64,000 nucleotides of DNA from Blasia pusilla (taxonomy: Eukaryota > Marchantiophyta > Marchantiopsida > Blasiales). Made by a program: the position numbers and the translations under genes. The DNA lies in the NCBI GenBank assembly GCA_050084515.1, contig CM114271.1:29574001-29638000 (forward strand), read 5' to 3'. Of this stretch, positions 1 to 11,128 are shown in pieces (the stretch's first letter is position 1; every line of letters starts with the position of its first letter). A model generated the notes under the pieces. The model did not search any database. It was not told the DNA's origin and saw only the letters and a list, made by a program, of their open reading frames with translations.

Positions 1-309
1 GACGCGTAGTGATGTAAGACTTATATATCGGTGTCATTTTCAAACGATGTAGTGGGTTTACAGTGGTGCCTTTTTCCCTCTCTCAAATCACCAGCAGTGC
101 GTATACAAATACTACACATAACAACCACATGTATGTATACTCCAACAGGAGATGTCACTAGTCTTCTTATTGCGAAAACGAGCAGATGGGAACACGGGTA
201 GCTCAATGAAACCAAATTGGCTGCATTGTCCCACTAGAAGCACACCCTATTCTCAACAGGAGACATTTACATTGCCCTACGGGTTAAAAGATAACGAGCT
301 GGACCGGCA

Positions 310-693
310 TTATTGAGCTGAATTTTTCAAAGAGTAGAATGCTATACCTACTGCGTCGTTGGACATTCCAACAGTAACCGCAAGGACAGCCAAGCAGATT
401 AACCACTTGATGTGTGCATTCTTGATTGTTCCTCTGGGTCGATAGCCACCGCAAAACTTCGTCGACTGCCTCATACGCTTCATTGCGTCTGTGATGATGT
501 CCAGAGTGTTGCAGTCAATCGTTTTCTGATTTGTGGTCGGAGTAACATCCATGTCGCTTAGTCCCAAGTGATTGGTACAGATTGGGAAGGCGTTGTAGTA
601 ATGTTGGACTTCTCCCTTGCGAAGACTATTTTTCCGGGATTGTCTTGAACACAATCTCTTGGGGGCCTTCCTCTTGGAGTTGCCGATACCCAT
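310..693 (-). CDS. Hypothetical protein, 127 aa, one possible membrane segment
   Basis: The frame is open for 127 codons. The predicted N-terminus is strongly basic (MGIGNSKRKAPKR). A hydrophobic stretch near the C-terminus (around residues 97-117, containing WLICLAVLAVTVG) could be a single transmembrane helix. I recognise no family. The codons around residues 32-48 fall within a 50-bp sequence repeated exactly at 1,382-1,431, where the surrounding frame is not preserved, which argues against a conserved gene. It could be a chance frame or one exon of a spliced minus-strand gene. Confidence 0.2.
   Translation of the reverse strand: MGIGNSKRKAPKRLCSRQSRKNSLRKGEVQHYYNAFPICTNHLGLSDMDVTPTTNQKTIDCNTLDIITDAMKRMRQSTKFCGGYRPRGTIKNAHIKWLICLAVLAVTVGMSNDAVGIAFYSLKNSAQ
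556..605. repeat. 50-bp exact direct repeat, copy 1
   Basis: The sequence from gcttagtcccaagtg to gttgtagtaatgtt recurs without a mismatch at 1,382-1,431 in the same orientation. Flanking sequence on both sides differs. Confidence 0.9.
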
Positions 694-1381
694 GTCTAAT
701 ACTCATGCAAACTTTTTTACATTAACTGCCCCGCACAAACAGTCAAATACAACCTATGTGAGGTTAAATTTCCGGGGATGAATCAAGGAAAGAATCGCTC
801 AGGGATGTCTGGAGCGGTTTGAGGAAGAGAGAATGCTGAAATTGGGGGACTTGTGTTATTTTATACAACATATTTTCCAACATTGCCCAGGTCCATAAAC
901 AGTTACAGCAGATCTGCATTGTCGTAGTCTTTCGGTGAAGCGTCAAAGCTTAAGCGTTGCTTGTGCAATTACAACGGAGAATTAAATCAAGTTTGTTCTG
1001 GTTCCCCGTCGATATGGATCGCAACACTGCTTTGTCGTAAGTCCCAACTTACGCCTCGCTGAAGCATGACGTTGTTGCTTGCTTTGGTTACTTGTCCCAC
1101 CTGGCATTGACACGCAAATTAGAAACTTTTCACGTAGCTCTGCAGTACAAAAATTGCTCAGTTTAGAATAAACATTCAATAGAATTTCGTTCAACCGTTA
1201 AGTACACCTAGAGAAACATAAATGGAATATTCCCTGCCCATTTTTCCCTCACGAGAGAATTCACTGATAACTGAGTTGGCCTACACATGAGCAGGCATGC
1301 GAAAGTGTTACTCTTGAACTAGTCGGTATTTGCCAACACCAATACGAAGGTAGAGGTAATGCACGTCTCGATTCTTGGTTT

Positions 1382-1431
1382 GCTTAGTCCCAAGTGATTG
1401 GTACAGATTGGGAAGGCGTTGTAGTAATGTT
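1382..1431. repeat. 50-bp exact direct repeat, copy 2
   Basis: Identical to 556-605, about 826 bp downstream, same orientation. Nothing else in the two neighbourhoods aligns by eye, so this is a short transposed or templated segment rather than a large duplication. Confidence 0.9.
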
Positions 1432-2308
1432 CGTATCCTTACAGTGTTCGCACATCAAAACGGATTTCAGTTTAATTCTCCATAGCACAACTAGAACCAC
1501 GAGATGTAGTGGAGCGACAGCAAGACAGCCACTTCCAATCACATGGATGGGAATTGTGAATCACTTCATACTCCGCATCTATACACTCAGAGGTTCTATC
1601 TAACCCAACACAGCTAGCGGAAGTTCATGATCACCGAGAGAAATTAGCCCCGTGAAGAATTATCGAAGGTAAGGAAGAGCTACTCACAGATGCAACCCAT
1701 CGGAGCCCGACGGGTTGTGCGTCTTGCATGAATTCCTCTTCGTCCTTCATACTGTTCATGGACAGGCGTAGTTCTGTTTATCAGCGCCTTTCCGAAAAAT
1801 TGTTCAGACATGTCTCGATGTCATAGCTTCAAATAGATAAGACTAGACGACTGCTCCCAAGAGAGTTCTCATGAGCTGCTGCTCAACCCTTCTTTCTCTC
1901 TTGGCCTCATTTGCACTAGAGCACGAACGTGCATGCTGACCTACCCAGTGCATTCTCGATGAAGAGAACGTACTTAGCAAACCCGGGCCCAGATTAAAAT
2001 CTTGTAGCATTTCTTTCTCAAGGGTCTCATCCGCAGGGTGTTTGGTAAAATGATCCATTGTAGGTCCATCTTAACGCACGGAGCGTAATCCAAGGCTACC
2101 AGGAAGTTTAGTTCATGGGCCACCAACGTTCAGGTCCTTCTCCTTCGACTATTTGCGGATGTAAAGTGACCCTAGAGGACATGACGGGAAGATATCCGTT
2201 CAGATTTCCATCAATCTCTGAAACTCTGAAACCGTATACCATGAAACATTATACCATATTCAGCTCAGCTGGTCGACTTGGAAAATCGTTGCTGTCAAGA
2301 AAGAGCAA

Positions 2309-3338
2309 GATGTGACAAAGGCTCAGGTTATCCAGTCATCGTACGCGATGCTGGACCGGAGCCTACGGACACGGGTGTGGGAGGGGTGCTTCTTATGAAC
2401 ATTTCCCCTACGTTGAGAGATGTTTTTAGGACCGCTGAGAACATTGAGCGAAACATGACGGAGGAAAGCGTAGCCACCATGGGTTCTGGGCGAGAGCAGT
2501 CACGATTGTGTGCACCACCACTACAGCAACGTGGACTCCGAGATAGGTCGACTGTGGCACCACGAGCTTAGGGAGGATACCAAGAGGCCATGCCACACAG
2601 ACCTGTGCCTTCATATGCGGCTCAGCAGCAGCCGCATACGATTACTTGTTGGTCATGTGGTGGAGCCCATCATCAGCGTGATTGCACTCGTCAAGGTCAT
2701 GGACGTGTGCCTCAGCCGATGTGGAGATTTATCCATTCCGAATACAGACATCCTTGGGTGGAGCAAGTACCACACAGTGTATCATCCAACAGGAAGTCGT
2801 GGTGAGGACTCGTGAAGGACATCCTACAGATGAGTCCATGGTGCAAGCCAAGGCGATAGTGACTGATGCAGAATCCTACGACGTCTTGGTTGGTGGAGTA
2901 GTGTTATACCCAATGGGTTTTTCTGTGGATTACTGGGAGGAGTCAGCATCCTACAGACCAAGATGGCAGTTAAGTGATGGGCATCTTAGCTCATTATCGG
3001 GTCGAATCACAGGTGCAGTGATCGAGCGACGGCCAGGAGAGATGGCGACCTTAGCAGCATTTAGCAGTGCCAGCATTTGGCCTAGTGATTTGATTGAGGG
3101 ACATGTAGAGGATACTCCCATTCATAACATTTCTATGCAAAGGAGTGTCATGGTAGCCGCATCAGTCCGTGGAAGAGAGGTGCCGCTTTGGGGCTCAACT
3201 GAGGAGCTTCGACGCTTAGCCACTGAGCATGTACAGACTGCGTGGAGCAAGACGTTTGCACCAGAGTATCACGAGTCAGAGGAACCCCAAGTAGGTAGGA
3301 GTGATGCTATGGCCCCTTTGGACACCACCCCAATTGTG
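2309..3338 (+). pseudogene. Gag C-terminus and protease-region remnant, gypsy copy 1
   Basis: The sequence aligns with the gag of copy 2 from 2,309 onward. A zinc knuckle reads CWSCGGAHHQRDC at about 2,648-2,686 in the frame starting at 2,590, so nucleocapsid character is clear. From 2,682 a 244-codon frame carries a protease-like C-terminal segment (DAESYDVLVGGVVLYPMGF at about 2,863-2,919). This then runs directly into the start of the methyltransferase domain without a stop, which suggests that protease and methyltransferase were translated as one polyprotein. Frames shift at least twice, so no functional Gag can be made. The equivalent protease C-terminal segment is deleted in copy 2, so this is the only place in the window where it is seen. 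Confidence 0.75.
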
Positions 3339-3953
3339 TGGTGCATCCCAGAGAAGGGTATTCGGGTGTTGGATCTCTTTGGAGGGATCAACACTGGGTT
3401 CGCTGCTATTTTGTAGGCTAGAGTGGGCGTGCAATAGTTCCTATATGTGGAGATTGATGACATTGCGAGGCGCGCTTCACTTCACCATATAGCGCAGTTA
3501 CGCCTCCATTTCCTCCACTTGTTGTATGCGTTCACCATTCAGGGTTACCAGAGATCCCTGCCGAGGGACATTTCATTGTTGGGGCCGTAGGACTTGGAGC
3601 GGGTAGGGAAAATAGACTTGGTCATTACTGGTTGGCCATGTCAGGGCCAATCGAGTGCTGGACAGGGTAGCGGATTAGCTGACTCTCGGTCCAGGTTGTT
3701 TTGGGAGATGATGCGGATCTTGCAGCACTTGCAGAAGTATCAATCTCGTCCTCCAGCATACATTCTCGAGAATGTACCGATTTTGGGCGATTCGAGGTCC
3801 CGTGTGGTGACAAGTGCACATCAAGTGCGCGCATGGATCGGCCCGGCAGTTTTGTTGGATGCGACGAGTGTGGGTTCACGAGCACATCGCCCGTGTCTTT
3901 GGTGGACCAAATTGGTACCACACGAGATGTTGCGGAGGGCACATGAAGTCTGA
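3339..3953 (+). pseudogene. C5 cytosine DNA methyltransferase domain, gypsy copy 1 (truncated)
   Basis: The motif order is that of C5-MTases. Motif I (VLDLFGGINTGFAAIL) binds S-adenosylmethionine. A YVEID-like motif II follows. Motif IV is intact at about 3,630-3,660 (GWPCQGQS), where the cysteine is the catalytic nucleophile. Motif VI is ENVP (about 3,765), and an R-x-H-R-P-x-L-W motif VIII ends near 3,900. Stops interrupt the region at 3,414 and 3,435; the second is CAG in copy 2. The domain ends at a deletion at about 3,945, so the target-recognition region and motifs IX-X are missing and the next bases are RT. It lies between protease and RT in the pol order and is therefore part of the element, not a host gene. 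It is inactive as it stands. Confidence 0.85.
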
Positions 3954-5100
3954 TAGGTATGCCATGCCCACCCTTGAGGAGATCTTTGATGAGATTGGGC
4001 ATGCAAAGGTCTTCAGTTCATTGGATTTTCGAGCCATCTCCAACTGGCTATCAGATTGGAGGACAGGCAGAAGACGACATTTTGGGGCATCTATCCTCAG
4101 GGGAAGGATTTTTTGTAACAGCAGCCGTTCTTACCTTTTGGGTTAAAGAATGCCCCGGCTAAGTTTTAGAGGGTCATGGATAGGATCTTGGAAAGTCTGG
4201 AGTTTGCTAGGTGTTATATTGATGACATCGTAGTCTTTAGCGCCACGGTTGAGGAGCATGAGCGACATCTAGAAGAGGTGTTTCGACGATTGCTGTTACA
4301 TCGCCTGAAGCTACATCCAGCCAAGTGCAAGTGCAAGTTCTTCTACAATCAGATTGAGTACTTGGGTCATACGATATACCCTTGGTGTGCAATAGACGAA
4401 GGTAGAGGCTATTTCATACATTCCACGCCCTACAGATGTGAGTCGAGTTCGTGCATTCATGGGATTGGTGAACTTCTATCGACGGTACGTCAAGGGTTTC
4501 AGTTCGATTGCAAAGCCGCTAACCTTGTTGACCAATGTAGATCAGGAGTGGCACTGGGGGGATGAGCAGGAGAGAGCATTTCAGATGCTCAAGGACAGAT
4601 TGACGTCCGCGCCCATATTGAGGAGACCGATTAGGGGGCGTCCTTTCCAGTTGCATACCGATTGGACCATGCTGGGGCTTGGAGCTGTGCTCACCCAGCA
4701 TGACGATGATGGTAGAGAGTTTGTGGTGGCTTACACTAGTCGCTCGAACAACGCTGTAGAGGCAAAGTATAGCTCATATGAGGGTGAGAGCTTGGTTGGA
4801 GTGTGGATTGTCGCACATTTTAGATGTCATCTATTTGGCAATCCCTTTACCATCATTAATGATCATCAGCCACTTAAGTAGTTGATGGAGTCCGACAAGC
4901 TTATAGGGAAGCTTGCGAGATGGGCTCTTTTGTTGCAGGAGTATGACTTCTAGATGGTGCATAGACCTAGGATGCTCAACCAGGATGCATATTGTTTGAG
5001 CCGTAATCCATGCCCGAGTCAGCGAGATGCGACTAGAGCTCGTTGGCATGTTGAGAGTGATGAGGAGTTGGTACCAGGATGGCATGTGTCAGCCTATTTG
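3946..5100 (+). pseudogene. Reverse transcriptase and RNase H remnant, gypsy copy 1
   Basis: RT begins abruptly after the deletion (SDRYAMPTLEEIFDEIG). It includes the catalytic-site motif CYIDDIVVFS at about 4,210-4,240 (YxDD type) and the thumb region HRLKLHPAKCKCKFF, which carries an extra codon pair compared with copy 2. RNase H follows, with LHTDWTMLGLGAVLTQHDDD near 4,650-4,710 and NDHQPLK before a stop at 4,879, where copy 2 has a tryptophan codon. A further stop near 4,952 replaces a CAG of copy 2. The type and order (RT, RNase H, then integrase) are those of Ty3/gypsy. Several frameshifts are present. Confidence 0.85.
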
Positions 5101-5269
5101 GGCTTGTTGGCTATGAAGAGCTAGATTTTTGAGACTTCGATGGCAAGGTCTGATAGAGAGTCCTTAGATCTAGAGGCCCGTAAGAAGACAACAGGTGGCC
5201 AAGACATTCTCGTGGGAGGGCACACATGTGCTACGAGTGTGGGAGGATAGTAGAGTGCATGTAGTGCCT

Positions 5270-5770
5270 CATCCTTAGTAGAGAGTACGTTTGGTGTGTC
5301 ATGCCCACGAGGAGTTGGGTCAATGTGGAGTGAAATGGACGTAGAGCTTGCTCCAGATTCAGTATTGGTGGCGAGGCATGCAGACTGACGTTTAACAGTT
5401 TGTTGCCAGATGCGTGGTGTATGATTGAGTTTGAGCATCGTTCAATGCTTTGAATCCATAGTTGCATCCACTTTCGATCATGGGTTTAGGTTATAGGTGG
5501 AGTTTGGATTTTGCACGACCTTTGCCTTTGACGGAGCGCCATAGTCGTTATGTGTTGGTGATGGTCAAGCACTTCTCTAAGTTGACGATACAGTTGATCT
5601 GAGCTTAGCAATAGTTCTTGCAGGCTTGCGGTGTATGTTATGTGGTTCTGCTCGTGGTGCAGCCACTATGCTAGTCTATGATGGGTGTTCGAGAGGATGG
5701 CATATGGCATGTTTGACGCCACTTCTCACTAGGGTTCCTCAGAGACAATAGATGTGTCCCACATGTACAT
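5270..5770 (+). pseudogene. Integrase and PHD-finger remnant, gypsy copy 1
   Basis: The zinc-binding N-terminus of integrase (HAHEELGQCG, then a C-x2-C pair) is visible from about 5,299, followed by the start of the catalytic core (WSLDFARPLPLTERHSRYV). At about 5,605 the sequence jumps to the C-terminal extension. The remainder of the DDE core is missing compared with copy 2. The extension retains CYVVLL/CMLCGSA-type coding in another frame, YDGC, and a tail where TAG-ATG-TGT-CCC-ACA-TGT reads stop-M-C-P-T-C. The TAG probably replaces TGG, so the original was a W-M-C-P-x-C ending typical of PHD fingers. Confidence 0.7.
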
Positions 5771-5952
5771 AGAGTAGGTAGTTCTACACTCCGACTTGTG
5801 TCTGTGACATGGATGACAAGAAGGCGAATAACGATCGGACCACATGAGCACACGGCCTTCTTGCTCTTAGCGTTCGAGAGATGTATGTAATGTTAGGTAG
5901 GGATAGATGACTATCTGCAGTTAGAGGGATCTAACCATCTTCTAGGGGGGCG

Positions 5953-6705
5953 ATTGGAGATATTTAGGTACTTCTTGTCTCGTTGTTTGGATGCCATGGG
6001 TTAGCATGGGATCGTGCGTGTTTGTGTCTGTTCGGTGACAACGATGTATGTTGTGTAGCAATGTGTATGCGCACGACAACTGTCACGTCTTTTAGGATAG
6101 ATCGGTAAGATCTAGTACAGCACCTTCGTGAGTAGTAGAGGATAGGCTCAGTAGGTTGAGGATGACTCGCTAAGGCCCCGGGAAACGTGAGAGAGCAGGT
6201 TTCCCCTTCGTTTCGGCTCATTTGGAGCCATATTGAGGAACTTACTATTTTAGGTAAGTACCATTTTGAGTATAAGATCAACTTTATATTTTTTGTAAGT
6301 GGCCTTTTACCTCCTACATCAGATCAAGAGCCAAGGAGGTGACTTGGGAGCATAGGTTACCATGGAGTGAGCTTGGAAGAGGGAAGGGGTATACCTCAAG
6401 GAGAGAGAGCTTGAGAGCTCATTCTCTTGGCATGAGGCGGCGGAACTATGGTGTTGCTTGCCTTGTGTGTGTAGCCCAAGCCTCTCATTAGGAGAGTGGG
6501 TTTGGTTTGACATTGAGAGAGACATGTGAGAATGCACACATTTGAGAGCCATGGTATTTAGAGAGATTTCATCTTATTTCTTGGAGATATTTTGGTACTT
6601 CTTGTCTCGTTGTTTGGATGCCATGAGTTAGCATGGGATCGTGAGTGTTTGTGTGTGTGTTCGGTGACAACGATGTATATTGTGTAGCAATGTGTATGCG
6701 CACGA
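5953..6705 (+). repeat. 3' LTR region of gypsy copy 1, arranged X-L-X
   Basis: A G-run polypurine tract (about 5,944-5,952) precedes a 125-bp segment X (5,953-6,077), a core L of about 500 bp (6,081-6,579, beginning tgtcacg), and a second copy of X (about 6,580-6,705). L matches both LTR cores of copy 2 (41,931-42,445 and 50,996-51,501). The same X-L-X order occurs at the 3' end of copy 2. Whether the true LTR is X+L or L+X is not decided by the sequence. The unit contains GAGAGA-rich tracts. Confidence 0.8.
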
Positions 6706-9363
6706 TATGTGCCACGGAGACAGCAAGGGCCAGCCGCATAGGGCAGCGAGCCTAGATCAGAAGAAGAAGAAGAAGAAGGCGAGACGGGAAGGAGCTATGG
6801 TGGGCCTCTTGTATAGGGCGTTGTGCATTGGCGGGCGTGGAGGGTAGTCGCGTCAACATGGTGAGTAGAGTTGGACGTAGTACGAAGGCAATAGGACGGT
6901 GGACGTAGTAATGGGTAACGAGATAGAGTCGACCTACGGGGTAGAGCGGGTATGACACGGTAGAACCGGACGTGGTGGAAGGTCGACGTGGTGACGAGGC
7001 TACCAAGTGGGAGTCAACCGAGGTTGGGAGGCAGATGTGGTGGAGCTGCTTACGTAGGTAGAAGAATTGACTCGGTAGTCCCAAGGTGATTGGAGTCGAG
7101 ATGATTTGTGACGGAGTGTTAGTGATGGGGACGCACGTGTGGATGTTGATGGGTAGTGTGCATCCATTGACGAGAGGTTTGACATGCTGTTTGAGGAGAG
7201 TGTCGGGCTGCGGAGGTTGTCATATCACATGGAGGAGTGAGTGTTGATGGTACCGTAGGTTGGAGGACGTGATCAGGTTATCCATTCGAGTCCCTTTTCC
7301 CGCACTTATCTTGTGTGATTGAGAGTGCTGGGTATCGGATAGTTGCTCGTGGTAGATGGGTGTAGCGATAATGACGAGTGTAGACTCCTTTCATGTATAG
7401 CATGATGGTGGATATACGGCGGTTGTCGAGTAGGGGTTGCGTGTATGATCTGAAAGTGTTAGTACTTTAGATGAGTTAGGCTCATGGTGAGCCCGAGTGT
7501 TGAGTGTGCATGAGGCGGGTGGGTCATCACAGGATTACTATTAGCGTAGGTGAGCTAGTGAGGAGTGTGGGAGACTCTTGGTGAGTCTGAGTGCTTGAGC
7601 GGGTGAGACAGGGTTGTCATCACGACGTTCTTTCAGGGTTTGGAAGAACAGGGTAGTACGAGCAGTGGTAGTGGTCTGACACAGAGTGGCGTGAGGTATC
7701 GAGAGGTTTCGAGTGAGGAACCACCCCGACTCCCATCCGTTGTTGGATCGTCATCACTAGACACTGGGTCTAGTGACGAGATTGGGTACGGGGACGGTGA
7801 TACTTGGGGAGAGATGGACGACATGGGCCACCGGGGCATGCGTCGTATCTTGGGTGCAGTAGGCACCATAGATCTAGATGATTTCATTCAGGAGTTCGAC
7901 ACATGGTGCGACTTCTAGGAGATATGGACCCCTACGCGGTTCAACCCTTTTATGGCATGGAAGGGGTTGTTCCAACACTAGGAGGGTCCGCCGATGGATG
8001 ACTACATGGAATTCCGATCTCTATACTCTGTAGAGATCGATGCCTGGAGAGTGTATTGGGCTCCATGGTATGTGTCCATTAGTGGCCGCGAGGCATATGA
8101 TGGGATAGTGAGAGCAGAGATACCTTCACCATCAGCCCATGGACTAGATGGAGAGGATGGTAGTGAGAGTGGTAAGGTGGCAGAGACCTCTCGTGGTAGA
8201 GGACCACCGAACTTCAGTCCTACAGTGGAGTTCTTCCGACAGTTGGGGAGGAGCTACTAGGGCGTGCGGACCAACAAGTTGAAGAGTCTACAGGATTTTT
8301 AGCGGAGATCGGGTGAGAGTCTAAGGGAGGCGGTCACGCGCATGCGACGGTTGATCGTCGCCACAGATGGGGTGACTGAGGTGCAATCAGTGCAGTATTG
8401 GTACAGGGTGTTGGAGGAGAGTTCGGGATGCGATGTTGCTTCACAGGGCGAATCCCACATTGAAGGTGGTCTTCGAGTTGTCTAAGCGAGTAGAGCTCAA
8501 CATAAGTGAGGAGTAGGAGGTCACAACAGGATTTTCATAAGATTCGAGGGGTCGACGAGTAAGAGTAGACCCATAGGTGTCCCAACATGCACCAGTACCA
8601 CAGGAGCGGGTCGATGGGCCTAGAGAGCAGGGCGAGTATCGTGAGCCGATGAGGCAACGACCCGTACCAACATATGTTTCCTTATAGGGACAAGGGTTGG
8701 CTTGTTGGATGTGTGGTGGGCTACATAGATAGAGGGACTGCCCATAACATGGGAGAGGGCCACGGGCACCTCTGATTGCTCAGAAGTCATAGAGGATGGC
8801 CCCACCATAGTTGTAATGTGATCATTGTCACCGATATGGTCACACTAGGGATAGGTGTTATGATATTCGCCGGGAGGTACGTCTAGAGTTAGGTAGAGGA
8901 CTTAGGGGCGAGAGAGTTGGTGGAGATTGAGTGGTGGATGATCGTGGTGGTAGAATGCCATCACCAATCAAAAGATGGAGGATGGGCACCCGATGCAGCG
9001 CTCCTTACGTGGATCAATCAATTTGAGCAAAGTATTGCTGCTATGACAATCATGCATGTGCAGGTAGGTGTAGAGCTGAGAGTAGCTAGTGTGGCGCCAA
9101 CCTCCGCACCTTACCACGACATTGGTGAAGATTTTACGGGGATGGGATTTATGTGTAGTGCGGCTCAGGTTGAGGCTGCTGTGGTGGTAACTCGGGGTAC
9201 TGCAAGAGTAACCGATCCATTGAGAGGTGGGGTTGAGATTGACCCACAAAAAGGGACCGATGGGCAGCAGGCCAGGGTTCCCCACTCATTCTCATACGTC
9301 TTGACCAGGAAGTCGCCGACAGCGATGAGAACTAGAAAAGCAAACCTTGAAGAGAAGAAATAG
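6706..9363 (+). mobile_element. Ty3/gypsy sister element (copy 3), leader and gag only
   Basis: Immediately after the X-L-X block the sequence changes to a leader with a GAA run (6,760-6,778). From 7,620 it changes to gag that aligns with gag of copy 2 (both share catcacgacgt and a following Ser/Pro-rich segment). The similarity ends near 9,363, in the region corresponding to about 45,850 of copy 2, before the methyltransferase. No RT, integrase or 3' LTR follows. Because copy 1 and copy 3 share one LTR block, they may be a tandem pair formed by LTR recombination, or two independently truncated insertions. Confidence 0.75.
7640..9363 (+). pseudogene. Gag remnant of gypsy copy 3
   Basis: The frame at 7,640-7,918 reads a Ser/Gly-rich N-terminus and then DLDDFIQEFDTWCDF followed by a stop. 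The continuation (MAWKGLFQH, stop, EGPPMDDYMEFRSLYSVEIDAW) is the capsid-like region also found in copy 2 (EGAPMDDYHEFSHRYAQEIEAW). A zinc knuckle CWMCGGLHRxRDC lies at about 8,702-8,740, and a second half matching copy 2 (VVVTRGTARVTDP, VPHSFSYVL) ends at 9,363. Stops, often TAG, break the frame. This would be the nucleocapsid and capsid precursor of the element. Confidence 0.7.
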
Positions 9364-10756
9364 AATTTAGAAGCGAGAAAATTATTCAGTTGCCATGAAG
9401 AGAAGACCAAATGACAACTCCTTTCATATAAGATTTCATGAGGTCTTCTCATCTGTTCCAGCTAACGGAAAAAGTTGCTGTGGCAGTATCATGCGACCCA
9501 CATAAGAGCTCCATCCACCCTTGAAATCTATGAGGTTCACCAAGCCATCCTCAGCACTCTCCACGACCTTCTTTCATATGAGGACGATCTATTAGCATCT
9601 CGGATATCCTCATCGAGCAGCCCATCGTACGATTTTAATCATTGCGTTGTGCTATTCTACAGAGAAAGGCCAAACTGATATCGGCGGAGCAACTGTGAGT
9701 CAACACTCGATAGAACGAAGAGGAGTCATGGGACTTTCCTGGAGAGCAAATCCAGCGGCAGCTACTTTTGGTTCTGGCAAGTGTAGTGTATCACAAGCTT
9801 TCTGACGATACTATCCTGGGCTCCTCAAAATCCTTTTCGCGCTTTCGTTCACCAAGAGCTCCCATCGCTTTTAAAACGAAAGTCGTGGGAAAGAGCGAAG
9901 AAGGCTCCTAACATCCCAGCAGAGGCAGTATTCCAAGATGGCAAGCTGATGGAGAGTGTAAACGTTGGTAGGGCAGGAAGGCGGAGGCGAGTCAAACTCT
10001 GATCTCCAATGCTGGGATTGGCCTTAGGTGTTCTCCTTTCTAACGAAAATCCAGCCCTAGTACTAGCATACAAATAATCCACGCCTGCATCAAGATCCAC
10101 CGGCATATCTTCTTATCTGATTGAATTCGAAATCGGTAAGAAATAAAATCATAGACGCTATCAACGCATCAAATAGGGCTAGTATACAGTATCATGTGGC
10201 TCGCATATGGTTGAGATTGCAATCACAATACGATTTTCGTAAGAGGTGTAGAGTACTTGCTAACCCAAACGTCTTTAAATCGGTTCCTGGTTTCTGCACA
10301 CCCTGCGTTGTATCTCTACCTGGTGAGCATCGATAGTCAAAAACAAGTGTTCTTAGACTTACTCCGTAACTTCAGAATCAAAATATGGATGTAACCATCA
10401 AGTGGCTCATAGATCAAAGGGCCGCCATTGACAGCATGTGCACATTCCTATGTGTTTCAACATTGACCGGTTTTCAATTAGTGTCATGACAACTGACGAA
10501 CTTTCCTTTTCGGAACAAACAGAGTTTACCAAGAAAGGCCACCGGACGTGCATCTGAATTTGGATCTTTGCTCTGACTCAAAGAAAGAGTACCAGTCAAG
10601 CGAATGAAGAAAACCTAGGTGTAAAATAAACTAAATGCGACGACCACCACAGAACCACACGCAGCTCTTACATACTGGAGCAGCTCTTGTCTACGCCTAA
10701 AGAAAAGATTACGGAGAGACGGCACCGAATGGTCAAGGTTCGTCAGATTTCACTCA
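9364..10756. other. Unassigned stretch between gypsy copy 3 and NDUFS6
   Basis: No recognisable domain, LTR or RNA gene. The part nearest NDUFS6 (about 10,340-10,756) should include its 3' untranslated region, because that gene reads leftward and ends at 10,757. A minus-strand frame at 9,849-10,106 (85 codons) has no recognisable features. Confidence 0.5.
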
Positions 10757-11128
10757 CTAATGGGCATGGGAATCAGGGGCCAAAACGTATCTGAGTCCAC
10801 AGTACTTGCACGTCGCCGGTTCTCCTAAATCCAAATTAATGTACTCGATAGGATGTCCCAGAGATGGATCTCCTCCTCCTTCGCATGCTACAACTCGAAA
10901 ATGAGCCTCGATGGGCGGTATCTCCGCAATCAGCTCCATCGGAGACTTCTTGTCCGAGTTCGTCATCCATTTCGCGGTGTGCTCACTATCAATTGGCAAA
11001 CTCAAAGTTGATAGCCTCCCCACATTTGACAACTGATACCCCCTCCTTGCCACCGCAGGAGCAGTACGGTCAGCACGCCCTAAACTCAACCGCATCAGCG
11101 ATAAGACCAGCCGCCAACTACGAGCCAT
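10757..11128 (-). CDS. NDUFS6: NADH dehydrogenase [ubiquinone] iron-sulfur protein 6, mitochondrial
   Basis: Predicted protein of 123 aa, a zinc-binding accessory subunit of the peripheral arm of respiratory complex I in the mitochondrial matrix. The C-terminal two-thirds match the family closely: KWMTNSDKKSPMELIAEIPP, then the zinc-ligand set VACEG...GHPIEY...CKYCGLRY, in which Cys, His and the Cys pair coordinate zinc. The N-terminus (MARSWRLVLSLMRLSLGRADR) is rich in Arg and hydrophobic residues with almost no acidic residues, as expected for a mitochondrial presequence. The frame stays open 88 codons further upstream, but that part has no family similarity and is probably 5' UTR, so I chose the ATG at 11,128. 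Length is close to plant homologues (about 110 aa). No intron is needed in the coding region. The gene is divergent from the TPC gene. Confidence 0.9.
   Translation of the reverse strand: MARSWRLVLSLMRLSLGRADRTAPAVARRGYQLSNVGRLSTLSLPIDSEHTAKWMTNSDKKSPMELIAEIPPIEAHFRVVACEGGGDPSLGHPIEYINLDLGEPATCKYCGLRYVLAPDSHAH

Larger units (their letters stand above)
1..2308. other. Unassigned stretch upstream of gypsy copy 1
   Basis: No recognisable protein domain, RNA gene or LTR was found here. The stretch holds one moderate minus-strand reading frame (310-693, listed separately), several short frames without coding character, and a 50-bp exact duplication (556-605 and 1,382-1,431). The right edge is set by gypsy gag sequence that begins at about 2,309. 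The stretch may contain exons of a gene I do not recognise. Confidence 0.5.
2309..6705 (+). mobile_element. Ty3/gypsy retrotransposon with DNA methyltransferase, copy 1 (truncated)
   Basis: The copy begins inside gag at the position equivalent to about 44,900 of copy 2. It runs through zinc knuckle, protease C-terminus, C5 methyltransferase, RT, RNase H, integrase remnant and PHD remnant to a 3' LTR region. There is no 5' LTR. Relative to copy 2 it has two large deletions: about 1.06 kb at 3,945 (methyltransferase C-terminus through RT N-terminus) and about 0.8 kb near 5,605 (most of the integrase core). Numerous in-frame stops and shifts make it non-autonomous. It keeps some residues that copy 2 has lost, including the methyltransferase PCQ motif, so the two copies together document the ancestral element. 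The 3' LTR abuts the leader of a sister element (copy 3). Confidence 0.88.

Noticed and set aside
3339-3953. Host DNA methyltransferase gene
   Set aside because: It is flanked by retroviral-type protease and RT, occurs at the same position in a second copy, has no introns and is broken by stops.
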